Source of the DNA: Burkholderiales bacterium
GTDB taxonomy: Bacteria > Pseudomonadota > Gammaproteobacteria > Burkholderiales > Burkholderiaceae_C
Assembly: GCA_028868305.1 (NCBI GenBank)
Contig: JAGWUS010000023.1
Location: 1 to 55,267, forward strand
Length of the DNA: 55,267 bases
Direction: 5' to 3'
Positions 9,609 to 17,804 of this stretch are shown one piece after another; within the stretch, counting starts at the first letter, position 1, and every line of letters starts with the position of its first letter. A program made the translations under genes and the position numbers. Below the pieces are notes generated by a model that was not told the DNA's origin, did no database searches, and saw nothing but the letters and a program-made list of their open reading frames with translations.

Positions 9609-10305
9609 AAAGGGACGCCAGAACCACCTGCATGCCCAGTGCCAGACCGGCATAGGCGCCAGCGTCGGCATTGACCTGAAGGGCGCGCGCAGCGCCAATT
9701 CCGTGCGCGGCGGTGCCTAAAGCAAACCCACGCGCTGTCCAGCCGGCGCTGTTAAAGGGCAGGTGCATGGCGTTGAACAGGTAGCGTCCACTGAGCGCGC
9801 CCACCAGACCAGTGAGTACAGCGAATACCGCTGACAAAGCCGGAATACCACCAATCTTTTCGGCAATGCCCATGGCGACTGGGGCGGTCACCGACTTGGG
9901 AGCCAGCGACAGCACTACCTCCATGGGCAAATCAAATGCCCATGCCAGGCCGAGGGCAGAACCACTGGCGGCAGCGCCGCCCAGCACCGACGCTGCCAGC
10001 AGGCTTGCCCAGCGCTGGCGTAATGCAGTGCGCCGTTGCCACAGCGGCCATGCAAGCGCCACAACGGCAGGTCCCAGCAGGAAGTGAATGAACTGCGCGC
10101 CCGAGAAATAGGTGGGGTATGGCACGTCGGTAGCCAGAAGCACACTGGCAATGACGGCCACACTCCAGAGCACCGGGTTGGCCCATGGAGCTTGCTGCAC
10201 GCGCTGGTAAAGGGCATGGGCCAGTACGTAGGCGACCAGCGTGGCAGTGAGCCCAAACAGGGGTGTGGCCGAAAGGTAGACCCACAGCTCAACGAACTTG
10301 GGCAT
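9586..10305 (-). CDS. lrgB: LrgB/CidB-family inner-membrane protein
   Basis: About 239 residues, almost entirely hydrophobic with roughly seven membrane helices. The family core is present: LSLAPKSVTAPVAMGIAEKIGG and GFALGTAAHGIGAARAL. I chose the ATG at 10305 because AAAGAAG lies 6 nt upstream; an ATG at 10311 is also possible. It overlaps lrgA by ~17 bp, so the pair is co-translated. LrgAB was first linked to murein-hydrolase control, but plant PLGG1 (an LrgA-LrgB fusion) carries glycolate and glycerate, and Bacillus homologues carry pyruvate. Lying directly behind a glycolate-oxidase-type gene, a carboxylate transporter role is the better inference here. Confidence 0.9.
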   Translation of the reverse strand: MPKFVELWVYLSATPLFGLTATLVAYVLAHALYQRVQQAPWANPVLWSVAVIASVLLATDVPYPTYFSGAQFIHFLLGPAVVALAWPLWQRRTALRQRWASLLAASVLGGAAASGSALGLAWAFDLPMEVVLSLAPKSVTAPVAMGIAEKIGGIPALSAVFAVLTGLVGALSGRYLFNAMHLPFNSAGWTARGFALGTAAHGIGAARALQVNADAGAYAGLALGMQVVLASLFMPLLFR

Positions 10306-10651
10306 CGCCATCTTCTTTCGGATTGAGGTGGTACAGCACGGTGGCGGTGACGGCCAGACCGATCCAGGTGGAAAGCACAATCACCAGCAGCATGCGTCCG
10401 CCATACTGGCTGACCAGTGCCAGGTGCGTCATCACCCCCACCCCCACGGGCACGAACAGCAGAGAGAGGTGACTGAGCAAAAAATCGGCGCAGGCACTGA
10501 CGGGTTCACGAACGAGCGGCCACTGGAGGGCCACCAGCAACAACACCATGCCAACGACAGGCCCCGGAAACGGAAGGTGCAGACCCCGCCCCAGCATCTC
10601 GCCCAACGACTGCAGAGCGAGCAACCATGCCAAACCGCGTAAGCCCTGCAT
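10289..10651 (-). CDS. lrgA: LrgA/CidA-family inner-membrane protein
   Basis: A 120-residue protein with about four hydrophobic helices and the family patterns LHLPFPGPVVGMVLLLVAL and LSLLFVPVGVGVMTHLALV. It is the small partner of LrgB and overlaps it at the 3' end. Its start lies 9 bp after the glcD stop, and its ribosome-binding site (AAGGA) overlaps that stop codon, so glcD-lrgA-lrgB reads as one transcription unit. Function as part of a glycolate or related short-carboxylate carrier is inferred from this order and from the plant PLGG1 precedent; a role in autolysis cannot be ruled out from sequence. Confidence 0.9.
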   Translation of the reverse strand: MQGLRGLAWLLALQSLGEMLGRGLHLPFPGPVVGMVLLLVALQWPLVREPVSACADFLLSHLSLLFVPVGVGVMTHLALVSQYGGRMLLVIVLSTWIGLAVTATVLYHLNPKEDGDAQVR

Positions 10652-10660
10652 GAAGTGTCC

Positions 10661-12163
10661 TTAAAAGCGTGGCAGGTCGGGATGTTTGATCTGCCCGGCG
10701 CGTACCAGCATCTTGCCGTACTCGGCACAGCGGTGCAGGGTGGGAATCACCTTGCCGGGATTGAGCAGGCCCTGGGTATCAAACGCGTGCTTGACGCCAA
10801 ACATCTGCGCATTTTCTTCAGCGGAAAATTGCACGCACATGCTGTTGAGTTTTTCCACACCCACGCCGTGCTCCCCGGTGACCGTGCCACCCATGGCCAC
10901 GCTGGTTTCCAGAATGTCGGCGCCAAAGAGTTCGCAGCGGCGCAGCTGGTCGGGATCATTGGCATCAAACAAAATAAGCGGGTGCAAATTGCCGTCGCCT
11001 GCGTGGAACACATTGGCGCAGCGCAGCTGGTATTTCTTCTCCATCTCGGCAATGGCCAGCAGGATGTCGGCCAGGCGTTTACGCGGGATGGTGCTGTCCA
11101 TGCACATGTAGTCGGGGCTGATGCGTCCGGATGCCGGAAATGCGTTCTTGCGGCCACTCCAGAAACGCAGGCGTTCGGCCTCGTCCTTGCTCACCGCGAT
11201 GGCAGTTGCGCCGCAGCGTGTCAGCACCTCGCTCATGCGGCCGATTTCTTCTTCCACTTCCTCGGGGGTGCCATCGCTTTCGCACAGCAGGATGGCCTCG
11301 GCCGTCAGGTCGTAGCCCGCGTGCACAAAGTCTTCCACCGCCGCGGTCATGGGCTTGTCCATCATCTCCAGCCCGGCCGGGATGATGCCGGCGGCAATGA
11401 CGGAAGCGACCGCGTCGCCTGCTTTGCGCATGTCGTCGAAGCTGGCCATGATGCAGCGAGCCAGTTGCGGTTTGGGTACCAGTTTGACGGTCACCTCGGT
11501 GGTGACGGCTAGCATGCCTTCGCTGCCCACCACGATGCTGAGCAGGTCATAGCCTGGCTGGTCGAGCGCATCGCTGCCAAACGCGATGGGTTCGCCTTCC
11601 ATGGTGAAGCCACGCACCTTGACGATGTTGTGCAGGGTCAGACCGTATTTGAGGCAGTGCACGCCGCCGGAGTTTTCGGCCACGTTGCCACCGATGGTGC
11701 AGGCAATCTGGCTGCTGGGGTCGGGTGCGTAGTACAGGCCGTAGGGCGCCGCGGCCTCACTGATGGCGAGGTTGCGCACGCCACACTGTACTGTGGCCGT
11801 GCGGCTGCGCTTGTCAATCTTGAGAATGCGGTTGAACTTGGCCAGCGACAGTGTCACGCCCAAGGGGTTGGGCATAGCACCGCCCGACAGCCCAGTACCG
11901 GCACCACGGGCCACCACGGGCACGTTCAGCGCATGGCAAACCTTGAGCACCGCAGCCACCTGGGCCTCGGTTTCGGGCAGGGCCACGAGCAGTGGGCGGG
12001 CGCGATAGGCCGTTAGGCCGTCGCACTCGTAGGGTATGGTGTCTTCGGTCTGGTACAGCAGCGCATGTGGAGGCAAATGTGGCTCCAGCCCTCGCAAAAT
12101 ATGCGCAAGCTGCTCCGTTTTTTGTAGCAAGTTGCTGACATCGGTGGTTACGGGTGCGTTCAT
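10661..12163 (-). CDS. glcD: FAD-linked oxidase, glycolate oxidase GlcD type
   Basis: A 500-residue flavoprotein. The PCMH-type FAD-binding domain (~55-235) shows VPVVARGAGTGLSGGAMPNP and CTIGGNVAENSGGVHCLKYG. The C-terminal oxidase domain ends with FHAGDGNLHPLILFD and TGEHGVGVEKL, typical of GlcD and D-lactate dehydrogenase proteins. These oxidise 2-hydroxy acids such as glycolate to glyoxylate. The start chosen is the ATG at 12163 (MNAPVTTD); the upstream in-frame extension has no family features. GlcE and GlcF, the usual partners, are absent; instead lrgA and lrgB follow immediately. A LysR gene lies 71 bp upstream in the same direction. D-lactate or another hydroxy acid is an alternative substrate. 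Confidence 0.88.
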   Translation of the reverse strand: MNAPVTTDVSNLLQKTEQLAHILRGLEPHLPPHALLYQTEDTIPYECDGLTAYRARPLLVALPETEAQVAAVLKVCHALNVPVVARGAGTGLSGGAMPNPLGVTLSLAKFNRILKIDKRSRTATVQCGVRNLAISEAAAPYGLYYAPDPSSQIACTIGGNVAENSGGVHCLKYGLTLHNIVKVRGFTMEGEPIAFGSDALDQPGYDLLSIVVGSEGMLAVTTEVTVKLVPKPQLARCIMASFDDMRKAGDAVASVIAAGIIPAGLEMMDKPMTAAVEDFVHAGYDLTAEAILLCESDGTPEEVEEEIGRMSEVLTRCGATAIAVSKDEAERLRFWSGRKNAFPASGRISPDYMCMDSTIPRKRLADILLAIAEMEKKYQLRCANVFHAGDGNLHPLILFDANDPDQLRRCELFGADILETSVAMGGTVTGEHGVGVEKLNSMCVQFSAEENAQMFGVKHAFDTQGLLNPGKVIPTLHRCAEYGKMLVRAGQIKHPDLPRF

Positions 12164-12234
12164 GGTCGTGGCTCTACAAGGGTGGGTAAAACTGTACGGC
12201 AATTGGCGGGCCGTTGGCGTGAAAAAACTTTGCT

Positions 12235-13107
12235 TCAACCCACCGATTTCTTCAACCAGTCGGCGAAAGCGGCCACTTCCCATCGATCCATTGCACCGGT
12301 GCGCCAGCACAGGTAATGGGCATGGGGGCTGGGCACATCGTTCTCATAAAGCCGCACCAGCGAGCCGTTCTCCAGCCAGGGTGCTCCCAGCTTCAGCCGG
12401 ATCAGGCCTATACCCATGCCGGCGGCAGCGCCATCGCACATCAGACCGATGTCGTTGAACTGCGAACCTTCAGAGGGCTCGGGCCAGTCCTGTCCGTTGG
12501 CGGCAAACCAGGTACGCCAGGGCTCCAGCGGGCTGCGCAGAAGGGGCAGGTTTTGCAGGTCCTGCGGGGATTCGAAGGGGCCATGTTCGCGCACAAAGGC
12601 CGGAGATGCCATGGGGGTGACCACGTCCTTGATCAGACAGATGTATTCCAGGTCGGCATAGCGGCCGGCCCCAAAGCGCACTATTAGGTCGGCGTCCTCG
12701 GCCACCACGTCCAGCAGGGGAATGGAGACCTGCAGCGTGAGGTCGATTTCCGGGTAGACGTCGGTGAACTGGCGCAGGCGCGGGATCAGGATGGATCGGG
12801 AAAATGTGGGGGTGACTGCCAGGCGCAGCTTGCGTTTGCCCGGAGTTGCGGCCGATGTGGGAAATTTCTGCAGGGTGGCCAGACCTTCGCGCACATGGGC
12901 CAGGTATTCACTGCCCTCCACCGTGAGAGAAAAGTCGGCGCGTCCAAACAGCTTGGTGCCGATGATCTGTTCCAGTTGCTTGACCCGGTGGCTCACCGCG
13001 CTGGGGGTGACGCACAGTTCCTCGGATGTCAGCGTCACGCTACGCAGGCGCGCCAGTGCTTCAAAGGTCAACAGACACTGGATGGGAGGGATGCGTGCGA
13101 CGGTCAT
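12235..13107 (-). CDS. LysR-family transcriptional regulator (GcvA-like)
   Basis: A 290-residue LysR regulator. The N-terminal winged helix-turn-helix (~8-65) reads PIQCLLTFEALARLRSVT...LCVTPSAVSHRVKQLEQ, followed by the substrate-binding domain (KRKLRLAVTPTFSRSILIPR). The subgroup pattern, including DADLIVRFGAGRYADLEY, is that of GcvA/AmpR-like members. It is divergent from psd and lies just upstream of glcD in the same direction, so it may control glcD-lrgAB, though LysR proteins more often regulate a divergent gene. The inducer is unknown; glyoxylate or glycine-related compounds would fit the GcvA resemblance and the neighbourhood but this is speculative. Confidence 0.88.
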   Translation of the reverse strand: MTVARIPPIQCLLTFEALARLRSVTLTSEELCVTPSAVSHRVKQLEQIIGTKLFGRADFSLTVEGSEYLAHVREGLATLQKFPTSAATPGKRKLRLAVTPTFSRSILIPRLRQFTDVYPEIDLTLQVSIPLLDVVAEDADLIVRFGAGRYADLEYICLIKDVVTPMASPAFVREHGPFESPQDLQNLPLLRSPLEPWRTWFAANGQDWPEPSEGSQFNDIGLMCDGAAAGMGIGLIRLKLGAPWLENGSLVRLYENDVPSPHAHYLCWRTGAMDRWEVAAFADWLKKSVG

Positions 13108-13115
13108 GCCCCCAC

Positions 13116-13146
13116 TATAATTCGCGGCCCTCGGGGGTGTGCCCCC
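13116..13146 (+). promoter_or_regulatory. Candidate psd promoter (-10) and GC hairpin in the leader
   Basis: A perfect TATAAT lies at 13116-13121 in the LysR/psd gap, though no good -35 is seen. Twelve bases downstream, GGGGG-TGTG-CCCCC (13133-13146) can fold into a tight five-pair hairpin with a four-base loop. A transcript from this -10 would start almost at the hairpin, which could protect the 5' end. Inference only. Confidence 0.4.
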
Positions 13147-13180
13147 TGTTTCCCCTTATGTGCCTCTTGTGGGAGCTTCC

Positions 13181-14032
13181 ATGTCCGACACCCTTGCGGT
13201 CTTGCCGCAGTATCTGCTCCCCAAAAAAGCATTGACTGCATTGGCAGGAAAGTTGGCAGGCGCACGCCTTGGTGCCACGACGACTGCGTTCATTCGTTGG
13301 TTTGTCAAGCGCTACAAGGTCAACATGCTTGAGGCGGCCAATCCGGACATCAGTAGCTACCCCACCTTCAATGAATTTTTTACGCGCCCCTTGAAAGTCG
13401 GTGCGCGCCCGCTGGCCGCAGCAGACTTCATCTGCCCGGTGGATGGCGCCATCAGCCAGTTTGGGGCGATCCAGAAAAGCCAGATTTTTCAGGCCAAGGG
13501 CCACCACTACAGCACCACGGCACTGGTGGGTGGCGATGCCATGCTGGCGGCTGCGTTTGAGAACGGCAGTTTTGCCACCGTGTACCTGAGTCCGCGGGAT
13601 TACCACCGCATCCACATGCCGTGCGACGGCGTTTTGCGCCGCATGATCTACGTTCCGGGCGACCTGTTTTCGGTCAATCCCACCACTGCCCGCGGCGTGC
13701 CGGGCCTGTTTGCCCGCAACGAGCGGGTGGTGTGCGTGTTTGACTCCGAGCGTGGCCCGTGGGTAATGACTCTGGTGGGTGCCACCATCGTGGGTAGCAT
13801 GGCCACGGTCTGGCACGGGCAGGTCAATCCGCCCCGTCTGCCGCAGGTGACTGAGTGGCATTACGACGCTGGCAAGGTGGCGCTGCGCCAGGGCGAGGAA
13901 ATGGGCCGCTTCCTGTTGGGCTCCACGGTGGTGATGCTGTTCCCGCAGAACACGCTGGAGTTCAACGCCCAGTGGGCGCCGGTCAAGCCTGTGGTACTGG
14001 GTGAGGCCATGGGGATGGCCCTGTCGCACTAA
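13181..14032 (+). CDS. psd: Phosphatidylserine decarboxylase proenzyme
   Basis: A 283-residue Psd, which converts phosphatidylserine to phosphatidylethanolamine at the inner membrane. Autocleavage between Gly247 and Ser248 in FLLGSTVVMLF makes the pyruvoyl cofactor on the alpha chain. The protease-like triad is visible: Asp88 in CPVDGAIS and His145 in DYHRIHMP, with Ser248. The N-terminal PTFNEFFTRPLK is also a family mark. The start is the ATG at 13181 with GGGAG upstream; the frame extends to a GTG at 13139 but that stretch is not conserved. It is divergent from the LysR gene. The phosphatidylserine synthase gene is not in the window. Confidence 0.96.
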   Translation: MSDTLAVLPQYLLPKKALTALAGKLAGARLGATTTAFIRWFVKRYKVNMLEAANPDISSYPTFNEFFTRPLKVGARPLAAADFICPVDGAISQFGAIQKSQIFQAKGHHYSTTALVGGDAMLAAAFENGSFATVYLSPRDYHRIHMPCDGVLRRMIYVPGDLFSVNPTTARGVPGLFARNERVVCVFDSERGPWVMTLVGATIVGSMATVWHGQVNPPRLPQVTEWHYDAGKVALRQGEEMGRFLLGSTVVMLFPQNTLEFNAQWAPVKPVVLGEAMGMALSH

Positions 14033-14087
14033 TCCGCAAGGCGTGCTAGTCTGCGGGTCCTGATTACTACGATTTCTGGAGCTGTTT

Positions 14088-15239
14088 ATGCCAGGCCTGT
14101 TGTCCAACGTCGACCCGGACGGGTTGCTTGAATTCTCGGTGGTATACACCGACCGCGCACTGAACCACATGTCGCAGCGCTTCCAGGGCGTGATGAAGGA
14201 CATCTCGCGCATTCTGAAAGAGGTGTACCACGCTCCGTCGGCGGTGCTGGTGCCCGGTAGCGGTACCTTTGGCATGGAAGCCGTGGCGCGCCAGTTCGCA
14301 ACGGGCAAAAAAGCGCTGGTCATCCGCAATGGCTGGTTCAGCTACCGCTGGACGCAGATTTTCGACATGGGAAGCATTCCTGCCGAGTCCACGGTGCTCA
14401 AGGCACGCCGCGTGGGCGACAGCGCACAGGCGTCCTGGGTTCCCTGTCCGGTGGACGAAGTGGTCGCCACCATCCGCGCGAAAAAGCCCGATGTGGTGTT
14501 TGCGCCCCATGTGGAGACCGCCGCCGGCATGATCCTGCCCGACGATTACCTGCGCAAGGTGGCGGACGCCACGCACGAAGTGGGTGGATTGTTCGTGCTC
14601 GACTGCATTGCCTCGGGCGCCATGTGGGTCAACATGGAAGCTACTGGTGTGGACGTGCTGGTGAGTGCGCCGCAAAAGGGCTGGAGTGGTTCGCCTGCCT
14701 GTGCCATGGTGATGCTCAGCGAACGTGCCCGCAAGGCCATCGACGGTACCACGAGCACCAGTTTCGCTTGCGACCTCAGGAAGTGGTTGCAGATCATGGA
14801 AGCCTTTGAAGGCGGCGGTCATGCCTACCACACCACCATGCCGACCGACGCCCTGGCCCGCCTGCGCGATGTGATGGAAGAAACTCGCGCCTACGGCTTC
14901 GAAAAGGTACGCGCCGAGCAGATCGAACTGGGCCGCAAGGTGCGTGTACTGTTCGAGAGCCGTGGCATTGTCAGTGTGGCGGCCGAAGGATTCAAGGCGC
15001 CGGGGGTTGTGGTGAGCTATACCACCGACCCCGGCATGCAGAACAGCAAGAAGTTCCTGGCGCTGGGCCTGCAAACCGCTGCTGGCGTGCCGCTGCAGTG
15101 CGACGAGCCGGCCGACTTTTCCACCTTCCGGGTGGGCTTGTTTGGTCTTGAAAAGCTGCACAACATCGACCGCAGCGTGGGCCATCTGGCTGCGGCGCTA
15201 GACCAGATGGGCGTGACCGCACCGGCCAAGGCGGCTTGA
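14088..15239 (+). CDS. Class V PLP aminotransferase (alanine/serine-glyoxylate type)
   Basis: A 383-residue fold-type I aminotransferase. The PLP lysine is Lys197 in SAPQKGWSGSP, with Asp172 in GGLFVLDCIASGA pairing the pyridine nitrogen and LVPGSGTFGMEAV binding phosphate. These fit the alanine-glyoxylate / serine-glyoxylate aminotransferase group; 2-aminoethylphosphonate or phosphoserine enzymes are alternatives. Length is standard. A GGAG precedes the ATG. Its stop at 15239 touches the stop of the convergent purU gene with no gap. Given glcD-lrgAB 2 kb away and purU next door, use of glyoxylate as amino acceptor to make glycine is plausible but not proven. Confidence 0.85.
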   Translation: MPGLLSNVDPDGLLEFSVVYTDRALNHMSQRFQGVMKDISRILKEVYHAPSAVLVPGSGTFGMEAVARQFATGKKALVIRNGWFSYRWTQIFDMGSIPAESTVLKARRVGDSAQASWVPCPVDEVVATIRAKKPDVVFAPHVETAAGMILPDDYLRKVADATHEVGGLFVLDCIASGAMWVNMEATGVDVLVSAPQKGWSGSPACAMVMLSERARKAIDGTTSTSFACDLRKWLQIMEAFEGGGHAYHTTMPTDALARLRDVMEETRAYGFEKVRAEQIELGRKVRVLFESRGIVSVAAEGFKAPGVVVSYTTDPGMQNSKKFLALGLQTAAGVPLQCDEPADFSTFRVGLFGLEKLHNIDRSVGHLAAALDQMGVTAPAKAA

Positions 15240-16088
15240 TTATTTAAAGATGACCGTTTTGTGGCCGTTGAGCAGCACCCGGTGCTCGCTGTGCCACTTG
15301 ACTGCGCGGGCCAGCACCTGGCTCTCGGTGTCGCGGCCCTGGGTGGTGAGGTCGTCTACCGTCTTGCTGTGGTCGACCCGGGCCACATCCTGCTCGATGA
15401 TGGGGCCTTCGTCGAGATCTGCTGTCACGTAGTGGGCCGTGGCGCCAATCAGTTTCACGCCCCGATCGTGTGCCTGGTAGTACGGCTTGGCGCCCTTGAA
15501 GCTGGGCAGGAAGCTGTGGTGGATGTTGATGGCGCGGCCGGCGAGCTTGCGGCACATGTCGTCGCTCAGGATCTGCATGTAGCGTGCCAGTACGACCAGT
15601 TCGGCACCTTCGGCGTCAATGATTTCCAGCTGTTTGGTCTCGACCAGTGCCTTGGTGGCGGCCGTAACCGCAATGTGGTGGAACGGCACGTTGTAACTGG
15701 CGGCCAACTGGTAGAAGTCTCGGTGGTTGGAAATGATGGCGCGGATATCGATGGGCAGCAGACCGCTTTTCCAGCGGAACAGCAGGTCGTTGAGGCAGTG
15801 TCCTTCCTTGCTCACCAGCAGCACGGTGCGCATCGATTGCGCCGTGGCGTGCAGGCTCCACTGCATTTGGTAGGGCGTAGCGAACATGCGCAACTGGGTT
15901 TGCAAGTCTGCGTGCGTGAGCTGGCTGCACTTAAACTGCACCCGCATGAAAAACAGGCCGGTGTCTGGGTCGTTGTACTGGGCGGCTTCTTCAATATTGC
16001 CGCCACGCTCCAGCAGAAAACCGGAGACGGCGTGGACCAGCCCAAGGCGGTCAGGGCAGGACAGGGTAAGGATGTAAGTCTGACTCAT
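15240..16088 (-). CDS. purU: Formyltetrahydrofolate deformylase
   Basis: A 282-residue PurU. An N-terminal ACT domain (~5-85: YILTLSCPDRLGLVHAVSGF) is followed by a formyltransferase-fold hydrolase domain with NHRDF, the substrate region INIHHSFLPSFKGAKPY and GATAHYVTADLDEGPIIEQD. The family hydrolyses 10-formyl-THF to formate and THF and so balances one-carbon pools; the ACT domain senses methionine/glycine in the E. coli enzyme. The ATG at 16088 was chosen because the domain begins right after it. It is convergent with the aminotransferase gene. No partner gene is adjacent. Confidence 0.95.
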   Translation of the reverse strand: MSQTYILTLSCPDRLGLVHAVSGFLLERGGNIEEAAQYNDPDTGLFFMRVQFKCSQLTHADLQTQLRMFATPYQMQWSLHATAQSMRTVLLVSKEGHCLNDLLFRWKSGLLPIDIRAIISNHRDFYQLAASYNVPFHHIAVTAATKALVETKQLEIIDAEGAELVVLARYMQILSDDMCRKLAGRAINIHHSFLPSFKGAKPYYQAHDRGVKLIGATAHYVTADLDEGPIIEQDVARVDHSKTVDDLTTQGRDTESQVLARAVKWHSEHRVLLNGHKTVIFK

Positions 16089-16199
16089 AGTGCCCGAATT
16101 GTCGCAGCAAGCGGGAACTGGCCTGGACCAACGCCATGGCAATCAGGTCAAGCCATGCGCCAGCCTCCACTGGCGTGGCCGCGTTCAGTGAGGTGGTAG

Positions 16200-16511
16200 T
16201 CAGTGCACCACGACCGGGTTCTGGGCCAGCTCGGCGTATTGCTCCAGGGTGTCCTCCACCTCTTCCTGGGTGGGGGTGTTGACCTGCCAGGCCTGAATGT
16301 GCTTCTGGAACAGTTCTGCCCAGGAACCATCCAGATACACTTCTTTGCCCGAACGCTTGTCCACAATTTCGAACCCGTGACGCATCAGGGTAGAGGTGTT
16401 TGTGAGTACTTGCTCGCTTTTGCTGGCGCCCGATGGATGCAGGCTATGTGTGTCCGCGTTAGCCAGCATATGGGTCACTGAGTAGGTGTCGGAATCGTAA
16501 AGTGTTTGCAT
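16200..16511 (-). CDS. DUF3567 family protein
   Basis: A 103-residue soluble protein of the betaproteobacterial DUF3567 family. It begins MQTLYDSDTYSVTHM and has the core RHGFEIVDKRSGKEVYLDGSW followed by FQKHIQAW and an acidic helix (EEVEDTLEQYAEL). No enzyme motif, signal peptide or membrane helix is seen. The function of the family is unknown. It stands alone between purU and the DUF3108 gene on the same strand, with gaps of ~110 and ~90 bp, so no operon partner is evident. Recognition is from memory of the family pattern. Confidence 0.8.
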   Translation of the reverse strand: MQTLYDSDTYSVTHMLANADTHSLHPSGASKSEQVLTNTSTLMRHGFEIVDKRSGKEVYLDGSWAELFQKHIQAWQVNTPTQEEVEDTLEQYAELAQNPVVVH

Positions 16512-16600
16512 GGCGGCAGGGTGTCCTTAGGTGCAATGCATGTTGGAGCGGTTCATCCAGTTTCAAGACTAACAGCAAAACCCGGTGTGGGAGGAAAACA

Positions 16601-17725
16601 TCAGGGTTTTTGCGTAGAAACCCATTGCTGGTCGGCGATGTCGCCGTTGGCTTCTGTCAGACGGATGCGAACGGGCATATAGCCCATGTCCGGTGCCAGC
16701 CAGATTTCCGCACGTTGTGCGTACTCATTGGCAGCAGGGCGTGACAGTTTCAAAGACTGGACAGGGCCACCTGGCAGAGTCAATGTTTCTCTGCCGCCCA
16801 CAGTGAAGGTCCAGGATTCTGATGAGCGCGGTCCGACGGACTGCATGGGTATCTGCATCCCTTCTACAAACCGGTTGGGAGCGCCGCCTACCATGGATGC
16901 CAGCTGGATCAGCACGCTCAACTGGTCCTGGGCGCCGGGCAGAAGGGGCGCGTCGGGGGTGTTGGCACTGAAAACGACAATGCCGCGGCTGCGCTCAAAG
17001 TGGGCTGCCACTTCGCTGCGACGCTTGTCGCTGAACCGGATCGGCTCCAGTCCGTGCACGCCAAGCTGCCCTTTGCTGGTCTGCACCACCGAGCCCAAAA
17101 GGCCCAGGCTGATTTCCATGCGTGCGTCATACGTCTTGCCGTCCTGCAGCCAAAGCAGCTCACCGCTGTAAGTCAGCGGAATACCCCGGTATTCGATCTT
17201 GACGTCGTATTTCAGACGCACCGAGCCGGGAAAAGCATAGTTCTGGAGCTCCTGGGCTTCGGGTAGGCCCGTAGCCACTGCATTGGCGGTGCTGGCAGCC
17301 GCCAGCTGCACATCCTGGTCATTTGAAGGAGGGGTAGGTGGAGGTACTTCCGCTATTGAATTTGTAGCTGCTTGTGCAGTTTCTGTGGGGGCTGGAGTCG
17401 TATTTGATTCAAAATCTGGCGTGCTGCTCAGTAGCGGTTGTACGGCTGCAGGCCTGGGCGGGCGCACCGCAGGCGCAGGCGCAGGCGCAGGTGCGGGTGC
17501 GGGCATCACAGGTGCTTCCAGCAGGATGGTTCGGGTGGTGAAGGAGCGATCGATCACCGGGGTCATGGCGGGGTTGCGGCCCTGAAAAGAGGCTACCGCC
17601 AGCGGAAGGCCGTGCAGCAGCCCCCAATGTGCCAGAAGCACCAACGCAGTGACCAGCGCCAGGCTGCGCACTGACTTGCCGGGCGTGGCGGTGGCGCGTG
17701 TGTGGGGTTGCAGTTGGGGGGGCAT
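16601..17725 (-). CDS. DUF3108 domain protein, membrane-anchored
   Basis: About 374 residues from the ATG at 17725. A single hydrophobic segment near residues 20-40 (LALVTALVLLAHWGLLHGL) anchors the protein; a proline/alanine-rich linker follows with PAPAPAPAPA, like TonB-type periplasmic linkers. The C-terminal half (~175-370) matches DUF3108: YDVKIEYRGIPLTYSGELLW, then LEPIRFSDKRRSE. Function of the family is unknown; a periplasmic location is inferred. A copy of the 43-bp dispersed repeat (17350-17392) lies inside the linker and is translated as ATNSIAEV and flanking residues. The gene is divergent from the FAH gene; the frame runs back to an ATG at 17806 but that extension overlaps the FAH start. 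Confidence 0.8.
   Translation of the reverse strand: MPPQLQPHTRATATPGKSVRSLALVTALVLLAHWGLLHGLPLAVASFQGRNPAMTPVIDRSFTTRTILLEAPVMPAPAPAPAPAPAVRPPRPAAVQPLLSSTPDFESNTTPAPTETAQAATNSIAEVPPPTPPSNDQDVQLAAASTANAVATGLPEAQELQNYAFPGSVRLKYDVKIEYRGIPLTYSGELLWLQDGKTYDARMEISLGLLGSVVQTSKGQLGVHGLEPIRFSDKRRSEVAAHFERSRGIVVFSANTPDAPLLPGAQDQLSVLIQLASMVGGAPNRFVEGMQIPMQSVGPRSSESWTFTVGGRETLTLPGGPVQSLKLSRPAANEYAQRAEIWLAPDMGYMPVRIRLTEANGDIADQQWVSTQKP
17350..17392 (+). repeat. 43-bp dispersed repeat, copy 1 (inside DUF3108 gene)
   Basis: Contains GCTATTGAATTTGTAGC (short GCTA/TAGC inverted arms) followed by TGCTTGTGCAGTTTC and a G-rich end. It aligns base by base, without gaps or nearly so, with 20838-20880, the reverse strand of 41044-41086, and 52665-52707. 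Here it lies in frame in the proline-rich linker of the DUF3108 protein. Confidence 0.7.
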
Positions 17726-17804
17726 GGAAGGACTGGCGTAGCGATCTACTGCACTAAACGCTTTCAGTGTAAGCCAGGGCGACAAAAGGCGCGAAAATGC
17801 CAGC

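Noticed and set aside
10655..11512. Plus-strand open frame of 285 codons opposite glcD
   Set aside because: Shadow of glcD with no family motif; glcD motifs are intact on the other strand.
13115..14329. Long minus-strand open frame (404 codons) across psd and the start of the aminotransferase gene
   Set aside because: It is antisense to two clear genes, has no recognisable domain, and such frames are common opposite GC-rich coding sequence with third-position bias.
14067..15185. Minus-strand open frame of 372 codons opposite the class V aminotransferase
   Set aside because: His/Gly/Ala-rich composition typical of a codon shadow; the + strand has an intact PLP enzyme over the same span.
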